64,000 bases of DNA from Neoceratodus forsteri (GCA_016271365.2 CM057454.1:1166691055-1166755054), one strand, 5' to 3'. Shown: positions 10,759 through 20,625, numbered from the stretch's first letter. The notes: generated from the letters alone by a model not told the origin. Numbers and translations: made by a program.

Positions 10759-11394
10759 AGCAGCACCCTGGGGCCAAGTTATGCGCTGGTTGCTCCCCAG
10801 TGCCTTCCCCCTTGGAGAAGAGGGACCCGCCCAGCGAAGGGTTATGTCCGGGTTACCCTGGGGGTGGCTGCGATATGAGGCTGGAGGGCTCAGGCAGGGA
10901 CAGGCGGGGCAGATGGGACCATGGCAGCCTGAAGGAGTGGTGGGTCATGAGGCATGAGGGGATAAAAGAAATAATGCAAAACAAAATGCCACAGAGGGGC
11001 AAGTAGATTTACTCAGAGTATCAGTGCAGCTTCTGTGTTTTTTAAAAGCACATACAGCATGACTATTCAATACAGTGGTCAGTTTTATTTATGTTCTTCG
11101 GTAACCAGGTAAGGTTACCAAAGAATAAATCCAGTATAGTTCACCCCCAATTTAAATGAATCCAGTTCTGGCTTTGTTTAACGAGCACTCCCTATCTCTT
11201 CTACTTCCTTAGTCTGACAGCCAGCCCCCAGTGTGTTAACGTTCTGTGATAAAATTGTTTGGAGAGCATTGCAAATACCATCATTTTCCTTCCTGGGTGA
11301 GTAGTGGCGCTAAGATGGGGGGAGGTAGGAGACACTGGATTTTAAAAACTGTGATCAGGCAATGCTTTTAGGGAGGCAGGAATCAGGATCATGT
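10759..11394. other. Stretch without recognisable gene
   Basis: Mixed-composition DNA. A small inverted repeat TTCGGTAACC...GGTTACCAAAGAA lies at about 11097-11127. No coding signature. Confidence 0.35.
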
Positions 11395-11600
11395 TATGGA
11401 GAGGAGAAAATATCTTGCTGCCATTAGGTCTAGGGTGGGGAGGCTGCAGAGAGTATTACTACCATTACAGGGAAGGGGAGGAAAGAGCGTTACTGCAGTT
11501 AGGTCAGGGAAGAGAGAAGAGGCAGATTATTGCTGCCATCATGTAGATTGGGGGAGGAGATAGCATTACTGTCATTAGGGGGTTGAGAAGTGGGGAGAAG
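11395..11600. repeat. Degenerate ~55-bp purine-rich minisatellite
   Basis: Repeated AGCRTTACTGCCATTAGG-like blocks separated by G/A-rich spacers (AAATATCTTGCTGCCATTAGG, AGTATTACTACCATTACAGG, GCGTTACTGCAGTTAGG, AGATTATTGCTGCCATCATG, AGCATTACTGTCATTAGG). There are about five units; no coding meaning seen. Confidence 0.55.
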
Positions 11601-11934
11601 AAAGATTTTCTTTTATTAGGTTTTGGCGAAGAAAACAGCAGAAAGCATTGCACACTTCTGGTCTGGAGTGGAAGTGGGAGTACTGCTGCCATTTTTTCCT
11701 TGGGGGGGACTTTGCCTAACTTAGAAACACAGACAATGAGACTACTGAGGCAGAAGAAAAAAGGGAAAATGCAAAAAACTAGCTGAGCCACCTTACTAGG
11801 CCAGTAGTAGTGTATCAAGGTTCCAAGGGGGCAACTTACATTTATGTGCAGAAATCAGGGGTCCTCCTCACAGGCCATGCTTGCTGGGGTTCCCCAAAAC
11901 TGTAACGCTGACTCTGTGTTACTTGTATATAAAT
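11601..11934. other. Stretch without recognisable gene
   Basis: Continuation of purine-rich sequence with an isolated TACTGCTGCCATTTTTTCC word near 11680 that may be a last minisatellite remnant. Nothing else seen. Confidence 0.3.
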
Positions 11935-12035
11935 GTGCTGCAGAACTTTAAACCTTGCCACAGAACTTGACCTAATAATGTCTCAGAAGTTCTGAGTCCC
12001 TGCCGCAGAAGTTACATAATTTTGCCGCAGAGAAC
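11935..12035. repeat. Short tandem repeat, second TGCCGCAGAA array
   Basis: Four or five imperfect ~24-bp units (GCTGCAGAACTTT, TTGCCACAGAACTTG, CTCAGAAGTTCTGAG, CTGCCGCAGAAGTT, TTGCCGCAGAGAACT). Same words as at 5440-5530. Confidence 0.5.
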
Positions 12036-12150
12036 TGGGGGTCTTGAGCACAGGCCATCGAGGTGGGCTGTGCTGCCGTCATGACCCATGGATGCAGGGG
12101 TGTCCACCGCACACTGTGTAGTGACACCAGCACTCCCGCCTCATGGCTTT

Positions 12151-12597
12151 TTATATATTTTATTTATTTAGTTTTTGTTGACCGGGTAAGTGCACTAGAC
12201 AAATCCTACCTATTTTCAGGTATGACCCGGGGGAGGGGGATACAGATGAACGCCAACTGACCTTGAACCAGATCAAGCTGTTGGTGTTATTTTTTTAGTG
12301 AATGAGGGGAAATTTGACCAGGAGACTGGGGAAATTCTCCTACCCTTTTCGATAAGCGCCATGGGATCTTTAACATCCACCTGAACTACCACCAATCCAG
12401 GCAGATGGAACCTTGGTTTAATGTCTCAATTGAAAGACGCACCTCAGAAGTGCAGTACCCCTCTCATGCTGCCCTACAGTGTCAGTACTGGGATATTAAC
12501 CCAAGTGGCAGATGTGGGAACTGAACCTACAACCCTCTGATCTCTCGGCCTCAGAGGCAAGTGTGCAGCCTACTGAGCCACTGACACTGGCCCCATT
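12151..12597 (-). mobile_element. tRNA-derived SINE with LINE-derived tail
   Basis: Read on the minus strand from 12597. The head has pol III boxes: A box TGGCTCAGTAGG (12580-12569) and B box GGTTCAGTTCC (12527-12517), 42 bp apart as in a tRNA gene. The body contains the blocks GTCTTTCAATTGAGACATTA and GGATGTTAAAGATCCCATGG, which I recognise from SINEs widespread in fishes and amphibians (consensus form ...TCTTTCGGATGAGACGTTAAA...). The tail TACCTGAAAATAGG ... CTTACCCGGTCAACAAAAAC then AT-rich repeats matches the LINE end at 58824-58880, and an outer stem CCGGGT/ACCCGG is kept (12182-12187, 12225-12230). It is therefore a three-part SINE: tRNA head, conserved body, LINE tail. Diverged but complete. 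Confidence 0.75.
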
Positions 12598-13194
12598 GCT
12601 TCTGATGTCATCCCCTGCCACAGGTATCCCCAAAACCCCCGGGTCATATCTTGACTTTGGCAATGAGACACCCATGAGCGCATTGTCATGGTCTCATGGG
12701 TCTACCCCTGTTAGAATGGTTGGGTCCCCAGCTGATGTGGTTGCTACCCCAGAGGGGGGCGTATGTTGTGGGCATGTTCACCCACGTGTCTTTGGCGTCT
12801 GTGGTAGATCACAGTGATCCCACCAGTGTACCGTTGTCATGGCATAGTCACCATCCTGCCACTGTTTGCCCACATACCCTGCTGTCTGTTCCCAGGTCTG
12901 CATGAGGGGCACACGCATGGCATGCATGTCCATGCTGTCTGTGTGATACTCTGCGCATGTGGTGGGACACTGTTGCTGTGTTTAACATGGACATGATGAG
13001 TGCTGCCTTATGTGTCCGCTGTGCATGTGTGTGGGCGTTATACTCTGATCCATGCTATACACCACAGTGCCCTATGTAGGCCTGGACATAACTGTTTGGC
13101 TGTGGCCCCACTTGCATGTGTGTGTACACCCAACACTGTGTACATGTCAGCCATGCCACATCTGCCGACCATCACATGTGAGTCCTACTCTGTC

Positions 13195-13660
13195 AAGGGT
13201 AGAAATCGACTAGAAAGAGTTCAGAAAAAAGCCACTAGATATATATCGGCCCTCAGAGGTTTACAATTTCATGATAGATTAAAGCATTTACAGCTTTACT
13301 CCATGGAATATAGAAGAATGAGGGGTGAACGATGTCTCATATTCAGAGCATTCAGCAATCCAGAATTATTTGAACTAATAGGTTTAAATAAGAGTATAAT
13401 GCATCATAAAGATACAGGGTTGCATTACCTCCAACTGCTTGGAGAAAATAATGAAACTGTAAAAAGAAGACAGTGATTTACACAAAGAATTGTTAACATT
13501 TGGAATACGCTGCCCAGAAATGTGGTTGAAAGTAAAAACATGATATCCTTCAAAGGTAGTCTTGATATTTTTATGGGTGAAAAAAGAGTTTTTTTTGTTC
13601 CACCATTTGAAAATAGAATGGTGGCAAGTTAATTTGTGGATCATGGTCTTTCTGAACTTG
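13195..13660 (+). pseudogene. CR1-like LINE, RT C-terminal end
   Basis: The plus frame reads NRLERVQKKATRYISALRGL, then LKHLQLYSMEYRRMRGERC, as in the thumb/C-terminal end of CR1/Jockey-group reverse transcriptases (LERVQRRATK.I.GL...YEERL..L.LYSLE.RR.RGD). After the stop near 13475, the same frame continues FTQRIVNIWNTLPRNVVESK ... SFKGSLDIFM, the usual last block (FF..R....WN.LP..VV...S...FK..LD). The fragment has lost the RT palm and was dropped into Harbinger region B. Confidence 0.75.
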
Positions 13661-14126
13661 TTTCCAAACTATGAAACCACAGGACATTGCCCAACCACAC
13701 AGTATGCCACTCTGTTACCCACCTGCTCTCTTCGAAGTGCTCCTCCACGATCATGTCCCCGTGCCACCTCGCTCAGACAACCAGCCATGGGTCCCTACAT
13801 CGTGCCGTTTCTGCCCACCCTCTGCCTGTTGCCCCTCATCCTTGGTGCTGTTGCCCAACTCAAGCTGGACATGGATTCCATGGTCTAAGGCCATGTTGTG
13901 TAGCATTCAACAGGCCAAGAACATGCCACAGGCCTTCTCAGGGCTGAACTGTAAGGCACCGCCAGACCTGTCCAGGCATCCGAATCTTATTTTGAGCATG
14001 CCAAACACACACACTCAATGACACGTGTCATGGCATGTGCCTCACTGTACTGTTGCTCCAGCATGGATGTGGGCTTGCATATATGGGTGATCATCTATGG
14101 CCATAGGGGGTATGCACAGTCACCCA

Positions 14127-15131
14127 TGGAAGAGAGAGATACCATTATGTGTACAGCTGCCATTTACAGGTTTCCAGCCCAATGTTGCTGCATGTCTGCC
14201 ATTACTCTCTGTGGCCCCCACCCTGACCCTCCACCACACGGTACTGGGTCAGGTGAGCACATACAATAACAGTGCCACCAACAATAGTGCTGCAATTTAG
14301 GCACCAATTTCTTTTTTGTGGTGAGCTCTGCCCCCCACACCCCCCATCATTAGGATTCTCACTTTGAGGGGGCGCAGATCCCAGGGACAGTTAAAAAGTT
14401 TGGGGCCATTATGGCCCCATTTAAAAAAAATTCAAAGTTCCACGGTGTGCTAAAATGGTTGGAGACCAGGATTAGAACCGTGGTCTCCACCGCTGCTGGC
14501 TGAGCTGCTCAATGCCCCAGCCTTTGACATCACAGGAGCAGCTTGGCCAGCCACCTGGCTCCTGGCACTTTTGTCCTTTCTACAGGACCACAGACAGTGA
14601 CCAAGGGAACGCTTACAGCATGCGCTGTAAATCCCTAGTTGCTATCCATGTGAGCGCTTACCAGACTAGCACCATATAGTGTGGCACTCTTTTGGTAGCA
14701 CTCAAATGACAGGGTACCCCACCAAATGGCACACAGGATATGCACGCATCATGATGTTATTGTGTGCACTGCTTGTGTGTTGCATGACGGGCATGTGCCT
14801 GGCGTGCCATGACCTCCCATGGCCAGGCACTGCTATGCATGTGCAGTGCCGCTGCTGGTGACAGACACCGTCCTGTTCAGGTGTACATCTCTGTAGCACC
14901 ATGGTACCTGTGTCTGCCCCATGCACTGTGGCACTGCATGCCTGTATGCATGTGGTTGCAGTGTGTGTCCCTGGACATGCTCACCCAGCACACACCTGCC
15001 ACATGTGGTTCACAGTGCAGTTGCCACACGTAGCCTGTGGCACTGCTTGCCTGTATGGCATGACAGGCCCTGTTCCCTACACAGCATTAATTGTGTACCA
15101 CTGTGTGCTGTGTGGGCTCATTGTCATACCC
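14127..15131. mobile_element. ~1-kb insertion in the Harbinger transposase, 10-bp direct repeat
   Basis: The transposase is continuous if 14127-15131 is removed: ...LVGD joins CAYP... . The decameric CAGTCACCCA is present on both sides (14117-14126 and 15132-15141), as expected of a target-site duplication. Inside is a tRNA-like SINE head (14455-14525) and TG-rich sequence without signature. There are no terminal inverted repeats, so a retroposed element is more likely than a DNA transposon. I cannot name it. Confidence 0.6.
14455..14525 (-). mobile_element. tRNA-like SINE head
   Basis: Minus strand: an A-box-like CAGCTCAGCCAG (14507-14496) and a B box GGTTCTAATCC (14479-14469) followed by TGGTCTCC. 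This is tRNA-like, but without a foldable acceptor stem or CCA context, so it is a SINE head, not a tRNA gene. The body beyond 14455 is A/T-rich. Confidence 0.55.
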
Positions 15132-16226
15132 CAGTCACCCACTAAGTGGCTGCTGGGTATTCTCCTGCTCTCAAACAGGTAGCACAGGGCTAATTGGTGC
15201 CAGATGTTGGCATCATGTACACTTCCAGTGTACATGGCACACACATTGGTAATGTACCCTGTAGTATTCCACACCACCTGGCAGTTGACAGAGTGGTAAC
15301 CCTTTCTATTTATGTATGCCTCTCCCTCTGGGCCAAGCGGTGTGCGAATTGCCACATGAGTGCAGTCTGTGGCCCCTAGCACACTTGGCATGCGTGCCAC
15401 CTTGTGGAAGTGCTGCATGGTTTCTGTCTGCTCTACCTGTGTGCTTGTGAATTTGATGTACTCTGAAGCATGTGGTAGCAGAACGGTGAGGAACTGGGTG
15501 AGGAGACGGGACATGGAGGACTGTGTGATGCCAGTGGTGTCACTCACCAGCGTCTGGAAGGTACCTGTGGCGAGCAGGCATATTGCTACTGTCACCTTTG
15601 TCTCCACCATCATGGCGTGACTCCTGTGTGTTGATGCCTGCAGGTGGTCATGGAACAGCTCACAGAGCTGTCTCAGCAGTGTTCTGTTGAGTCTGTATCA
15701 GCCCACGATCTCCATGTCGCTCAGGTGGTCGAATGTAACATGGGCACGGTACTGTCTCTGTTGGGCGTACTGCCTATGGGCCCTTCCATGTCAATGCTGT
15801 TGTTCCTCCCATCTCCTCACTCCCCTCATAACTGCTGCCATCATGAACACAGTCACATCCATGGCTGCTATGCTGCTGTCTGGCTGTGGGTGGACTGCAC
15901 TTAGGCATGCTTTTTATGTGCCTAACTTTGGCAAGCGCATCTGCTGGTTGCACCATGAATGTGCAGCTTATCCTTGCTGAATATGCGGTCGCACAGCACA
16001 TTCATGGGAATGCCCCCCTCACATGCACTGTATACATTATTTTTGCGCTGTGGCACATCTGGCTTTGCGCTGCGCCTCCCTGTTCTTTCAATATTGCCCC
16101 ATGGCGCATCATCTGGTTTGCGCTGGTGCATCTCGGGTCATGCAGTGCATCAGCTTTGAATATCTAGGCCACTCTCTTCTTCTTTTCATTCATTTTAAGT
16201 CATGTATTTAAATGCCATTTTATAAG

Positions 16227-16377
16227 AGCAATAAGACACTCCAGGGTGTTCATTGTGGTAAAATAATGACATTTGTCAGGTGAATGTATCAGCTTTTGGC
16301 TGTGCCTCCTGCCTAACAAGGCACTGGAGGTGTGCAATTATTTCACCATAATGCAGACCTTCTCATGTCTTATTGCT
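16227..16377. mobile_element. MITE-like element with ~41-bp imperfect inverted repeats
   Basis: AGCAATAAGACACTCCAGGG... at 16227 pairs with ...CTTCTCATGTCTTATTGCT ending at 16377. Arms also share TTATGGT/TTGTGGT and AAATAAT. A diverged relative lies at 18838-18990. Non-coding. Confidence 0.6.
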
Positions 16378-16678
16378 TACATATTCCATCCATAGTAAAC
16401 ATTTCACCTCTTGAATGTAGAAAAGGCAAAAAAGAAACAAGGTGGGGGGAAAAGGAAAGGAATGATATAAAGAAACATGGAATTCAACAGATAAAGGACT
16501 ATTTTGCCCACCCAGTTTGCCACGCCTATACTTTCAATACAGACTTTACCTGATCTCTGGCCTCCACATACTTTTCTACTAAGATTCTCCCACCACTGTG
16601 TTTCCTCCCACCATTCCCACTAGCAAATGGTTCCAGGCATCCACAACTCTTTCAGTGAAGAAGTGCTTCCTGACATCC

Positions 16679-18041
16679 TAGTGCGAGGCGTACCGCAAGG
16701 CTCCATCCTTAGCCCTATACTCTTTGCAATTCACATTAACAATATTGACTTACACTTATGTACAGCTAACGTACATTTATTTGCAGACCATATGGTTCTT
16801 TATACCACTAATTCCTCCCTAGACGCAGCTCACAGTGAACTACAGCATGATTGTGCCATACCGCAACAAAACCTCCTAAAGCTCAAACTTCTTCTTAATG
16901 CCAAAAAGATTAAAATCATTATAATTTCACCACATGCTCCCCAGGACCTAGGATCATCAACCAACCATCAGATACATACCATACTTGGTGAATCACTGGA
17001 AATTGTGGATAATTTTAAATACCTGGGATTCTGGCTTGACAACAGGCTCAACTTTTTGTTTCACCTTAACGAGTTAACAAAAAAGTTAAGGCAATGACTA
17101 GGTATATTCTTTCGCATTAGGTGCCTCCTTACCTTTGCAGCTAGGAAGCGACTAGTCCAAACAACCTTTTTACCACTGGTTGACTATGCTGACTTTCTCT
17201 ACAGCCACTGTCCAAACTCTGTACTCAGTAAGCTGGACACCTTCTATCACAGTGCCTTGAGATTCATCCTAAACTCATCCCTATGCACCCATCACTGCTT
17301 TCTGTATGAGGAGATGGGTTGGGCTTCCCTCACACTGAGGAGACAAAGAAATGCCCTGCTGTGGTTTTTCAGGGCACTAACTGACAAATTGCCTGCCTAT
17401 ATTGCTAGTCTATATGAGCGTGCCAAAGGGTGGTATGGTTTGAGACAATTCTCATTAATCACTTTCAATGTACCTAGAATAAAGATGAGGTATGGTTCTA
17501 CTGCTATTAATTTCTCCCTCCCATCTCTATGGAATACTATGCAAAGATCTTTAAAGTTTACCACTATTCCAGGTCCCTTCACCTTTAAACTCCTGATAGC
17601 TGGTTATCTGAAGGAATCCGGCAAGTGTTATAATTGACCATTGTAAATATCAATTGCTCCTGTAACTTTCCAACTGCAGCCTTGCCCTTTCGATGCTAGC
17701 ACTTGCCATCTGCTGCTGATCTTCCGGTTGCAGTAGCCTTCCCCTTCCCTACTTTCTTCCTGCCACTCTCTAAGACTTCTTTTTATATTTCTGGGTGCAG
17801 CCTGAGGCCTGTCTTTCTCTACCCCGTGTGCAAATTTAGCAGTATTGTCCCTGGGTCAATGTAGCTGATAATCCCTAAGACCCATTACTTTGTATATATT
17901 GTTATCAAGCTTGATGCTGTGTTTGTTATTGTTTTTCCTGTAATTTGCTTGTCCTTGTCCAGGATCACTTTGAAAATGAGCTTGCTGAATGGTGTATTGC
18001 CTGATTAAATAAAGGATTGATTGATTCATTCATTCATTCAT
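16679..18041 (+). mobile_element. L2-like LINE nested in CR1, 5'-truncated
   Basis: A 1363-bp LINE 3' portion. It is flanked by the direct repeat TGACATCC (16671-16678 and 18042-18049), which is a single site in the host CR1 (CTTCCTGACATCCCTCCTAAAC), so the insertion boundaries are exact. The 3' end has stem TGAGC-TT-GCTGA (17977-17988), an outer CAGG/CCTG stem, AATAAAGG and a (TTGA)n(TTCA)n tail. Confidence 0.88.
16681..17637 (+). pseudogene. L2-like reverse transcriptase, C-terminal half
   Basis: The frame starts inside the RT palm at RGVPQGSILSPILF (motif B). Motif C, normally YADD, reads LFADHM, so the second catalytic Asp is His. Then come KLLLNAKKIKIIII, NFKYLGFWLD, and after a single TGA (17095-17097) LVQTTFLPLVDYADFLYSHC. 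The L2-type C-terminus follows with THHCFLYEEMGWASLTLRR, ending at 17637. RT and endonuclease N-terminal parts are missing through 5' truncation. The one stop and intact frame show moderate age, but the Asp to His change means this copy could not have polymerase activity. Confidence 0.85.
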
Positions 18042-18655
18042 TGACATCCCTCCTAAACTTCCCCGTTCCACTGTCATTCCATGCCATTTTGTCCTGGTGC
18101 ACCTTCTTCTCTGAGAAATACTCCTCACCTGTACCTTATTCACCCCATGAGGTACTTAGAGGTCTCAGTCATTCCTCGCTCTCCCTCCTCTCTTCCAGAT
18201 GGACATATTGAGATCTGTTAGTCTCTTCTCATTGGGTTTTTGATGCAACCCCTGCACCCATTTTAGTTGCCCCTCTCTGGACACCCTCTGCCCTGTCTAT
18301 GTCCTTCCTGAGATGTGGGCTCCAGACCTGGACACAGTATTCCAGGTGGGGTCTCACCAGTGATTGGTACAGTGGCAACACCAACTCTTTTTTCTGCTAG
18401 TGATTCTCCTCCATGTGCACCTCAGCATTCCACTGGCCTTGCCTACTACCTTGTCGCACTGCCTCCACCACCTTGAGGTGATCAGATATAGTAACTTCAA
18501 GGTCTCTTTCCTGCTTTGTGACAGTCATTATCACCCCTCCCCCATTTTATACACTCCCCTGGGTTTCTGTGCCCTAGATGTATGATTTTGCACTGTTCTG
18601 CATTGAAACCCAATTGACATACCCCCAACTACTCCTGGAGGTTAAAAGAGCTGAA

Positions 18656-19300
18656 GGGCTAATTAAAAAAAATGCATTTTGCTGAGCATAATATCTAAAC
18701 CTGAAATAGCATGTCAGTGCTATGAAGTGCTGGGGGTGCATGATGAATGTTTAAAAAAATGATAACAATTTTTAACTTTTTATTTTTGTGCATTTGTCTC
18801 CTCCCCTCCAAAATCATGTGACTGATTTGATAATCACAGTAAGACACTCCACGGTGTGCTTTGTGTTGGGATAACTGAACTTCTCAGGAGGTTGAAGGCA
18901 CTCTGCGATGCCTTGTGCCTCGCAACATACGTGAGGTGTGCCATTATTCACCCCAGCCCACATCCTATTATGTCATGCAGCTTAATAGTGGGGGTGAACA
19001 TTCTGTCAGTAGAACTGAGGAGACATTTGAACTCTTGTATTCCACCCACAGTAAACATTTCACCTATAGCATGTAGAAAATACAAAAAAGATGAGGGTTA
19101 GGGATGAAATAATATAAAGAAGGAGAAGGAAAAATTAGGCAACAGGTAAATGGTGGTGGGTTTGGGAAAATAGAGGTTTATGGGCTAATTAAAAATGTAT
19201 TTTGGTGTGTATAATATTTGAAACTAAGATAGCATGCCAATGCTGGAATGTGCTGGGACTATTTTGGTGAGGTGGACGAACGTTTATAGAAAATCATTAG
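18656..19300. repeat. Two ~105-bp direct repeats around a MITE-like core
   Basis: GGGCTAATTAAAAA...TGCATTTTG...CATAATAT...ATAGCATGTCAGTGCT occurs at 18656-18760 and again, about 80% alike, at 19178-19300. Between them (18838-18990) sits a diverged relative of the 16227 MITE (AAGACACTCCACGGTGTGCT). The shared TATTCCAYCCAYAGTAAACA block also follows the element at 16379. Duplicated flanks with a shared core suggest one larger repeat family. Confidence 0.6.
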
Positions 19301-19779
19301 AATGTTTAACATTATTTCATCTGCATAGCTTTCCTGTCTCTGAGCCAGCTTTATATCAGCCCCAGCCCACCCCCAGCAGCACATGCCTCCCCCAGGACAT
19401 ACTGGTGGTGACTCACCCAAGGATGTCCCCCTGTGGTGGAACCAGAAGGGGCAGTACCCCCCCACCCCTTAGTGTCCTCATCCAGATATGGATAGGCCTG
19501 CGTGGTAGCACGGACTGAGGAATGTGCCAAGCTTCACTCGCTGCTTCCAGTTTCAGTTTTTCTCCCTGCCCACCTCCCCAGTGTCTGGCACAACCTACTG
19601 CCAGTCTTGCATGCTGCAGGTGAGCCTCTGCAGAGGAGCAGGCTCCCCGGCTCACTGCAGAGGTTGCCAGACAGGTGGAACCCGATGTGTCTCTTCATCG
19701 AGCTGGGAGTGCTGCCACACAGTAACGCCTTTCCATCCCTCCAGCCACCCCATGCCCAGCTTTTGAAGTCCACTCCAGA

Positions 19780-20270
19780 ACTCGGTCACCAGCGGGGGAG
19801 AACAGTGCACTACTCACTGGGCCATAGAGTGGGTCACCAGCAGGGGAGCACAGTGCACTTCCCACTGAGCCATCGGATAGCCCCAGGCCACCAGCAGAGG
19901 AGCACAGTGCCCCCTACACACTGAGCCATCGTTTAGCCACAGGCCACCTGCAGCGAAGCACAGTGAACTACCCACTTAGCTATCGGATAGCCCCAGATCA
20001 CTAGCAGGGGAGCACAGTGCCCTACATACTAAGCAATAGGATAGCCACAGGCCACCAGCAAGGGAGCACAGTGCACTACCCACTGAGCCATCAGATAGCC
20101 CCAGACGACCAGCAGTGGAGCACAGTGCACTACACACTGAGCTATCGAGCAGTTCTGGGTCACCAGCAGGGGAGCACAGGGCACTACCAATTGGGTGGTT
20201 CTAGGTCTCCAGCTGGGGGGCATAGTGCCTACCTACTGGGCCATCAGGCAGCACTGGGTCATCAGCAGGG
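19780..20270 (+). repeat. 54-bp minisatellite, about nine units
   Basis: Units contain CACCAGCAGGGGAGCACAG followed by TGCACTACCCACTGAGCCAT. Because 54 is a multiple of three, the plus strand translates into a repeated 18-residue word (GHQQGSTVHYPLSHRIAP and variants), broken by stops between 19924 and 20017. I treat the peptide as a by-product of the period: no start, splice or domain evidence supports coding. Confidence 0.85.
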
Positions 20271-20273
20271 GAT

Positions 20274-20625
20274 TGCTCATCGAGATCAGCTGTAGATGGA
20301 AATAACCAGTGGATTGGGACTCCTTGTTTATTACACATTATGCTCAATATAGAACTAAATGCACTAAGTAAATTACAAATAAAAGGAACCGTGGTGTAAG
20401 GAGTCTCCAAGATGTAGCTTGGCTCCATGGTTTAGTGATAGTATTTACTGCCTGAACAAGGGAGCCAGCCTCAATCTTGGAGACTCCCTATGTGGCATTT
20501 TTATCTGTAGCTTATTTGGAACATTTAGTTCTATATAGAGCACAACGTGTAATAAACTGTTTTTATGATTCTGTAGATGTCTCACTCCACTGATTATTTT
20601 GCACTACAGCTGATCTTGATGAGCA
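20274..20625. repeat. 352-bp inverted repeat (foldback element)
   Basis: Arms of ~150 bp. The outermost TGCTCATCGAGATCAGCTGT (20274) matches the reverse complement of ACAGCTGATCTTGATGAGCA (20606-20625). The middle GTTTATTACACATTATGCTC (20325) pairs with GAGCACAACGTGTAATAAAC (20538-20557). The inner AGTCTCCAAGATGTAGCTTGG (near 20399) pairs with CAATCTTGGAGACT ending near 20489. Non-coding. Confidence 0.85.

Larger units (their letters stand above)
13700..15862 (-). pseudogene. PIF/Harbinger transposase, split by an insertion
   Basis: DDE-type (DDE_Tnp_4) transposase. The start ATG at 15862 gives MDVTVFMMAAVM; then come YRLNRTLLRQLCELFHDHLQ and ICLLATGTFQTLVSDTTGIT (helix-turn-helix region). 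SVLGATDCTHVAI has the first catalytic Asp and YTGSVHDANIW the second. The frame reaches LVGDWG near 15136, where homology stops. It resumes at 14126 with GDCAYPLWP, then YSEAHAMTRVIECV, which has the catalytic Glu of the R.R..VIE.. motif. After a frame change it continues SGG(A)LQ.SPEKAC and the LHNMALDHG-like end near 13860. Two in-frame TGA codons (after EEQQH and IVG), the insertion and frameshifts show it is dead. Both TGAs may be CGA codons lost by CpG decay (inference). The intact enzyme would cut at the element ends and insert at TWA sites. Confidence 0.85.
12598..16168 (-). mobile_element. PIF/Harbinger region B, interrupted
   Basis: Minus-strand Harbinger element carrying the transposase remains (13700-15862). 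Its 5' end is near 16168 (GGCCTAGATATTCAAAG on the minus strand), followed by GCGCA-rich subterminal repeats to about 16000. It is broken by a LINE fragment (13195-13660) and by a ~1 kb insertion within the transposase. The far end is not defined; 12600-13190 is TG/CA-rich like the rest but shows no gene. Confidence 0.6.
16555..18680 (-). mobile_element. CR1 LINE copy a, 3' half, split by an L2 insertion
   Basis: On the minus strand the outer pieces (18680-18050 and 16670-16555) give CR1 RT C-terminal sequence. HLEYCVQVWSPHLRKDIDRA is at about 18345-18285 and HFFTERVVDAWNHL-like at about 16665-16620. Together they are one CR1 broken by the L2 insertion at 16679-18041. The region 18400-18650 corresponds to the part between the YADD motif and the thumb, with many stops. 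Old and inactive. Confidence 0.75.

Noticed and set aside
12517..12580. tRNA gene from A and B boxes (minus)
   Set aside because: Boxes are right, but stems do not form a full cloverleaf and the SINE body follows directly.
14469..14507. tRNA gene from A- and B-box-like words (minus)
   Set aside because: A box degenerate, no acceptor stem; taken as a SINE head.
19780..20270. 54-bp repeats as CRISPR-like or protein-coding
   Set aside because: The whole unit is repeated without unique spacers; the peptide repeat is interrupted by stops and has no start or splice support.
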